Assembly: GCA_000711775.1 (NCBI GenBank)
Contig: ARYC01017081.1
Location: forward strand, 124,001-188,000
DNA: 64,000 bases
Direction: 5' to 3'
Origin: Oxytricha trifallax
Lineage: Eukaryota > Ciliophora > Spirotrichea > Sporadotrichida > Oxytrichidae
The translations under genes and the position numbers were made by a program. The notes under the pieces are model-generated. The model made no database searches. It was not told the DNA's origin and saw nothing but the letters and a program-made list of their open reading frames with translations. Below are positions 57,732-64,000 of this stretch, piece by piece. The first letter of the stretch is position 1. Each line of letters begins with the position of its first letter.

Positions 57732-60700
57732 ATGGAAACTTCCTCTTTATAATGCCTGAATTGCTCAAATTCATATAATTTAGATACTCAAATTCCAATC
57801 TTAATGGATTGTGATAAAAATATTTCTTATTTAATGAAATATTAACTGTGGGCATGAGATCTGTCTTGACTGCTATCGAAACAAACTTCCTCAAAGATAA
57901 GATGGGGCCTTTTTATGCTGTTTTGATAATAATCATGAAACTAAAAGAAGAAAGATTCCTATGCAAAATATAAGAGTCATCGACAAGATCAAGTCCCTAG
58001 ATGTGCTCAGATTTAACCCCAAAACTCTATGAGCAGCAGTTTGGCTTAGATTTTCTGTAGGCAAAAAGAAGGAAGCAAAGATAAAAGAAAAAAGAATAAT
58101 TTATAATTGTTTTACTCAGTTTATGAAGTATATTATAATTCAATGTAATAAAAATATAAAATTCCTAGTTCATTGATATATATTTTTAAAATATTTAGTT
58201 GCATTTTGCCCTATTATATATTTTACTCGGACAGACTCTCATTATAACTTTTCTTTATTTTGACCAAGACAGTGTACATTAAATCATTAATATATTGGGA
58301 TATAACATTTTTAATTATAATATTGCTTTAGAACCTAATATTTCAATTTATACCACCATTTAAACATTCCAGTTGTAACAATACCTTGACATGAATGTAT
58401 TAAACGTGAATTCTGCCTCTTCGGTATGCATGAACTTAATGTTATTAGTAATAGCCCTCTGCATTTAATTGAATATATAATATATATAAAGTTCAGAAAA
58501 AAAACATATCAACTCTCTAGAATAATATTTGAGATTTTATCAGAGGTTCTTAAGTTAAAGATCTCTTTAGCATATAACTACTTTATATCTCTTAAAATTT
58601 AATAATAACATGCAGTAATCTACAGAGCCAAAATACTTTACAATAGTAATATAAAATTTGTTTGAGACAGCAATTATAATCATTATGAAGCATAACGCAA
58701 TAATACAAGTAAATTTATATCCTAACTATATATTTTATACAGTCTTAAATTATTTTCTTATCCATTAATTTAAAATTATATAAAATCCCATTATTATATC
58801 ATTTTGCTTTTAAAATGTTCAAAACGACAACTGAAGAAGTTTTTGAGGTATTGATTAGTATTTAAATTATAATCAATAAATTTTAGAATAATTTTATATT
58901 TAGGAGCTTTATTTTTTATAGCCTGTGATAAGCACAATGATCTTTACTCGGAATACTACTGCACATAGTGTGATTAAATTGTTTGCAACATGTGTAGGCA
59001 ACTGGACCACTATATAATTTAATTTAATTAATTTTTAATTTATTATTAATTTATTGAACTAGTTTCACAACGATAATTCTTTCTACAAGGTTAACCCTGA
59101 GAACTTTAAGAAATATCTTAATTTTATCAATCCCCTCTTTGACTCTTAAATTGAGATGATAACAAGTTTAAAGACTAAATTTAATATTCTCATTGATAAA
59201 TCTTAAATTCTCTCAAGTAAAGACTTAATAATTAAAAAAATAAAATTTATCATATCAATTTTTTATACTTCATCTCAATGATGAACTTAATTATAAATTT
59301 ATTCATTTTTATTTTAACCAAACGAAGTTAATTCTTAAGGATTTCGTTTAAACCGAAGATTTGCCTAAACTTTTTATGGATTTTTATGAACTTTAATCCT
59401 ACAATGAGCCTCAAGATGGAATAATAAAACCTAAGATGAGTGATATTAATAGGCAAAAATATAACATATATGAAAGTTTCCAAGAGTAAGGGAGTAAATA
59501 TGCTGGATATTATAACTTAAATGGGTGGTACCTTATCATCACTTAATTTTCAAATTTATAATTTTATTTTAAAAAATCACGATATGGTTGATTATTTATA
59601 GTAAAATAAATCTAACAACTTTATTATCTGTAACGTTAAAAATATTTATATCCACTTAATAGATTATTTATATTTGATATATAAGCGAATGATTTTTTTT
59701 TACATTAAAGTTAAACTGGCTATTTTATTAAAATAAGACGCAACATATAAATATATTTAGTGTAAATTAAAAACCAATAGTTCAAATATGTACATAGAGA
59801 TATTATCTTTTTAAATAAAAAATATTCCCTAATTGTAAATGAGTTTGCACTAATTTTAAAAATTGCCTTATTTATAATTATTTGCAAAAATCATAATTTT
59901 TCATTTTATGATGAATTTATAACTAGTCTTAATTTTATGGTATAAAAAAATTTATCTATTTTATTCATAATTCTCAAATCAAATTTTTATAGTTTTATAA
60001 TGTTTTAAATAAAAATGGTTTCTTAAAGAACTTCTAGTGGTTAAACAGATTACCCTACTCTAAATATTTAAATGTTTTAAAAAGTTATATTTATATTAGT
60101 AATACAAGTCATATCTCAAATTAGTCAATTAAGAATTGTAAAAAGTTAGCTACTCTTCAATTAGTGCATATATGAAATAATTAAAATAATTTATTTAAAA
60201 TGAATGATTGGAACAATGCAGAATTAAAACTCTTGTACTAAGGATCAAGAGATGGGTTTGAAGCAGCAAAGTTTCATTAACTTTGTGATAATTAAGGAGC
60301 AACTATTGCTTTTGTATTAAGTGAGTTTGGAAAAACATTTGGTGGTTATACAAGTTTTTTAATTGACATAATAGTTTTTTATCATGAATTAATAATTGCA
60401 ACTTTTCTTTATTTAAAAAAAAATTTATTTATTATATAATAAACAATAATCTACTTAGCATTAAACTAGTTAGAAATTTTTTATTTTCGAATAATATTAA
60501 AAGTGTTCCATGGAGTTCTGTTACTGCTTACAAAGAAGATAGATAAGCTTTTCTTTTTTAGTTAGATTAAAGATCCATACATCCTATAGAGAAGAACTTC
60601 CAAAATGCAGTTTACCATAGTCCAAGTAATTTGACAACATTTGGAGGCGGACATGATTTGTATTTGAGCAATTAGTGTGATGAAAATAGAACTAGCTAAT

Positions 60701-60819
60701 CAAATTTTGGAAATACCTATAAACTACCACCTGGCTCAATTAGTTCTTAAAAGTATTTAGCTGGTGAGAATTAATTTAAAGTTCTAGAAATTGAAGTATA
60801 TTCAGTTAAAATTATTTGA
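57732..60819 (+). CDS. RING-B-box-TLDc protein 2
   Basis: The ATG at 57732 opens METSSLQCLNCSNSYNLDTQ; after an IES, MDCGHEICLDCYRNKL and AFLCCFDN make the RING-like finger, then VIDKIKSLDVLR. The B-box (CDKHNDLYSEYYCTQC, DQIVCNMC) lies at about 58925-59000. Helical stretches (FKKYLNFINPLFDSQIEM, KLILKDFVQTEDLPKLF) lead to TLDc from 60200: MNDWNNAELKLLYQGSRDGF, AKFHQLCDNQGATIAFVLSE, KTFGGYTS, VPWSSVTAY, QAFLFQLDQRSIHPIEKNF, LTTFGGGHDLYLSNQC, FGNTYKLPPGS, QFKVLEIEVYSV; TGA at 60817-60819. The 0.8-kb stretch 58090-58900 between RING and B-box is AT-rich and unexplained. The TLDc part is intact. Confidence 0.7.
57814..57850. other. IES in RING of TLDc gene 2, pointer TGTG
   Basis: TGTG at 57810-57813 and 57847-57850; removing 37 bp gives LMDCGHEICLDCY. 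It sits at the same RING position as the IES in gene 1. Confidence 0.8.
58010..58095 (+). other. Orphan coding-like patch
   Basis: One frame reads KLYEQQFGLDFLQAKRRK then QRQKKKEQ, denser in codons than its surroundings, but unlike anything in TLDc paralogs. It may be an extra segment of gene 2 or a stray piece. A single CCCCAAAA octamer sits at 58017-58024. Confidence 0.3.
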
Positions 60820-60924
60820 TTTACTTAAGTAAAGAAAAACTTAACTAATTTAATTTGAGTAATATTGTATTTGAATATTTATTTTTTATATCTTTAATAT
60901 ATTTAAACATTAAATACTTTTGAA

Positions 60925-63923
60925 AATCAAATAATAATCTTAAACACTACAATGCCTAAATTGTTCAACTTCATATAATTTGGGTTATCATATTCCCGTT
61001 TTACTCGATTGTTATTTAGATTAATTTTTATATTAAATTAACAAATTAAGACTACTTTTCTTTTAATAGTAATATAAATATTTTAATTAAAAAATAAATC
61101 TTAATCAATAAATGTGGAGATGAGATTTGCTTAGACTGTTATAAAAACAAATTGCCTAAAAACCTACATGGGACCTATACATGCTGTTTTGATAATGATC
61201 ATGAAATTGAAAAAAGAGAGAATCCTATGCAAAATAGAAAAGTTATGAAAAGAATTAAGTCCTTAGATGTACTTAGGAAAGTATTCTTTTTATAAATAAA
61301 ATTTAAACAAATTTATATTTATAAACATTTTATGTTTAAATAGTCTGCGATAAGCACAAAGAACTATACTCTGAATTTTATTGCAGATAGTGCGATTAAA
61401 TTGTTTGTAGCACGTGTCTTCAGCTTGATAACTAAATAATATATATTAATTCCTTAAAAAAATATTATTATTTTTGAAACTAATGTCATAATTGTAGTAT
61501 TTCATAACATTTTACCATTAAAAACTATAAGTAATATCTTAATTTGATCAATCCTTACTTTGACGATTTACTTGAAATAATTACAAGATTAAAGACAAAA
61601 CTGAATACTCACATTAATAAATCTTAAATTATCTCTAACTCAGACTTTTTAAAATAATTAATGATATATAATTAATGAAATAATAATTAATCCATTTTTA
61701 ACAGACTTTATCTCAATGATCAACTTTAATATTTATATAAAATATTATATATTTTTTTGTTTAACTAAGTCAAGTTTTTTCTTAAAGATTTTGTTAGAGT
61801 GGAAGATATACCTAAACTTTCCATATCTTACTATAAACCTTAAATTTAAGAAGAGCATAAAGAAGAAATCAAAAAGGTTTGTGAAATTAGTTAATGCCAA
61901 TTAGCAGACATTATATATTTATTTATATTAACAAACTAATTTATGAATCAAAATCTAAAAAAATTTGTCTTTCATAAAACGAAAAACTTCCTAGATTAAT
62001 TCAATTATTTTAAATTTTTCTTATTTTTATTTATTAATTGGCAAAATAAACTTCGTTAAAGAACTTATATATGACTTAAGTATAAAAGTGAGAAAAATTA
62101 CATTTAAAAACATGTATACTTCATCTTTCTTTTGTGTTAGTTAAGACCCTATAATTATTTTGATTAAAAAAATAGTTGATCATTTTTAGTCATATAATTT
62201 TTATTATTTAAATTTAACACAAACCTCATTACATTAAAATTTCAGATTTTTTTTACGAATATCTTTAATTACTGGTAATTATATTACACAGTTAGATGAA
62301 AGAATAAGAATTAAAAGTTTTAAATTTCGCTTCAATTTTAAGAAAGATATGACATCTCCATATTTACAATAGAGCATAATTTGATATGAATGGGGATTAA
62401 TAAGATTTTATTCTAATTATGGTTTGTGATCCTAATAGACAACAATATAACATCTATAAAAGTCTCAAACAGTAGGCCAAGAAATTTGAAGGATACTATC
62501 ACTAAAAAACATATAAAAAAGTTTCTATTTTCTTTTCTTATAATTATATTTATTGTTAGTAATACAAAGAATACCTAAAATTAGTAGACTATGAATTAAA
62601 AAAAGAAAGTTCCTCCACAATAAGCAGATAAATTAAAATTGTATAAAATAATTAAATATTAAAATGCAAGACTGGAATAGAGCAGAATTAAATCTCTTGT
62701 ATTAAGGATCAAGAGATGGGTTTTCGGCAAAAAATTTCCATTAATTGTGTGATAACCAAGGTCCAACTGTTGCTTTTGTCTTAAGCGAATATGGGTAAAC
62801 ATTTGGTGGGTATACAAGTTTTTATAATTTTCATAACCTTTATCTAAAAAAACTTTAATTTTAATATTGTGTAATGATCCTGATCTATCAAATGACTAGT
62901 TATATACCATTCTAAATAACTAGGATAATTTTATTTTTCATATCCTAATATTCTTATTTGATTATTCGTATTAATTTTTTTTCTTCTTCTTTCATCTTTT
63001 TCACCTCCTAGAAGATGTAAGGAAATATACACTTTATATTATATTTGTACTCTTTTTATTGTTAATTTTAAGCTTCTACCTTAAATAATGTTAAGAATTT
63101 ATTAAAAAATGATAGAATTCTAATGTTAAAGAAAATTATTTTAAAAAAAAGACAATATATATCTTAAAACAATAAATTAAAAATAATATATTTTATTAAG
63201 ACAAAGTGATGTATTATTAAGCCTTCAGTAGAAAAATAATCATTTAGAAAAGACTTGTATTCAATTAGACTAAATTCTTAATTATATCCTTGAAATTAAT
63301 GTCTGATTCTATTAATTATTATATGGTGATGAATTAATAAAAAAATAATGCATTCAATTTTTTTCATTTTATACACAATATAATGATTTTTATTATTATT
63401 TAAATTGTAACCATTAGACCATAATCACCATTTAGAAACTAAATTAGTATCATTTATAGTATTATTAATTTTTATAAATAAGTTTAACATTAATAACAAT
63501 ATGTGTCAATAAAAAATTTAGATTTCTTTTATATTATATAAAGTTAGCCTTAAGTATTTTACTACTTACTTCTACTATTAAATAAAATTATAAAGTGTTT
63601 CATGGACATCTAATAATTCTTAGATTGGAGATAGCAAAGCATTCCTGTTTTAGTTAAATAAAAAATCCGTTCATCCGATTGGTCAAAACTTTGATTATTC
63701 AGTTCACCATAACCCAGATTACCTGATTACATTTGGAAATGGTTTTGACTTATTCGTGTATAACTAGTGTGATATTAACAGAAGTAGTTATTCTTAACTT
63801 GGGCGAACATATTCGCTTCCTTTAGGCTATGTATACGACTCATAAGAATCAAATAGGTATTTAGCTGGTGAGTAAAGTTTTAGAGTCTTAGAAATTGAAG
63901 TATACTCAGTTTAAATCACTTGA
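60925..63923 (+). CDS. RING-B-box-TLDc protein 3
   Basis: The RING-like part reads LQCLNCSTSYNLGYHIPVLL, then CGDEICLDCYKNKL (the His of CGHE is Asp here) and YTCCFDNDHEIE. No ATG is found: at the place of gene 2's start the sequence has ATC (near 60931), so the start may be elsewhere or lost. The B-box has VCDKHKELYSEFYCRQC and DQIVCSTC at about 61345-61420. Helices include YKQYLNLINPYFDDLLEI and FFLKDFVRVEDIPKLS. TLDc from about 62664: MQDWNRAELNLLYQGSRDGF, NFHQLCDNQGPTVAFVLSEY, QTFGGYTS, SKAFLFQLNKKSVHPIGQNF, LITFGNGFDLFVYNQC, LGRTYSLPLGY, SFRVLEIEVYSVQIT; TGA at 63921-63923. The TLDc domain is split by a 0.77-kb AT-rich gap (62820-63590). Confidence 0.65.
62820..63590. other. AT-rich gap inside TLDc of gene 3
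   Basis: It separates GGYTS from VSWTSNNSQIGDS. The equivalent gap in gene 2 (60355-60505) is 150 bp and in gene 1 absent, so it is an IES that has grown or taken an insertion. No repeat or gene seen within it. Confidence 0.55.
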
Positions 63924-64000
63924 TTATTTTATATTTGCAAATTATAATTTAACATAACTAATTCAATATACTTCTAATTAAATGATAAAATTCTTAAATA
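63924..64000. other. AT-rich end of window
   Basis: Nothing recognised after the last stop. Confidence 0.5.

Noticed and set aside
57694-57894. Minus-strand 66-codon frame
   Set aside because: It is the antisense of the RING segment of TLDc gene 2.

Overview
The window reads as germline (micronuclear) DNA of a spirotrich ciliate close to Oxytricha or Stylonychia. Three things visible in the sequence point there. (1) Coding frames run through many in-frame TAA and TAG codons at glutamine-like positions and end only at TGA. (2) Genes are cut by short AT-rich segments flanked by small direct repeats (pointers), and removing one repeat plus the segment restores the frame; these are internal eliminated sequences (IESs). 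(3) Several transposons end in AAAACCCC-type telomere-like sequence with 3-bp ANT target duplications and carry the three-gene set of the TBE family.

Layout. 0.4-1.5 kb: the C-terminal end of a THO2/THOC2-like mRNA export gene on the minus strand. 1.5-5.6 kb: TBE copy A with transposase, 22-kDa-type and zinc finger/kinase frames. 6.5-51 kb: an array of five related but variably damaged genes (called A, E, B, C, D in map order) that combine a RING-like finger, a coiled coil, a protein kinase, a cysteine cluster and a C-terminal TLDc-like domain. D (45.4-51.0 kb) is best preserved. The array is invaded by three more TBE copies (B 19.95-27.36, a remnant D at 33.1-34.7, and deleted C 37.3-39.2 kb), a Merlin/IS1595-type transposon (15.7-17.3 kb), several fold-back elements, an 8.7-10.9 kb TIR element sitting exactly inside an IES, and a tRNA-like/SINE-like patch.

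Inside TBE-B lies a compact 1.9-kb element (23.67-25.60 kb) with about 260-bp terminal inverted repeats around one 414-codon frame that looks like a Rep/superfamily 3 helicase. It is GC-richer than its surroundings yet uses TAA/TAG as Gln. It is the most unusual object in the window.

51.6-55.3 kb holds two well-resolved host genes: a SAXO-like axonemal microtubule protein candidate (343 aa from five segments) and an mS45/Bot1-like mitochondrial ribosomal protein (467 aa from six segments). For both, pointer-guided removal of every IES gives one clean frame. 55.7-63.9 kb holds three tandem genes of RING, B-box, coiled coil and TLDc type, sharing the TLDc theme with the kinase array.

The kinase-RING-TLDc array and the RING-B-box-TLDc trio look like two branches of a locally expanded TLDc family. 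All calls come from reading translations by eye; no database search was possible. With only TGA as a stop in AT-rich DNA, long open frames arise by chance, so I relied on motifs and paralog agreement rather than ORF length.
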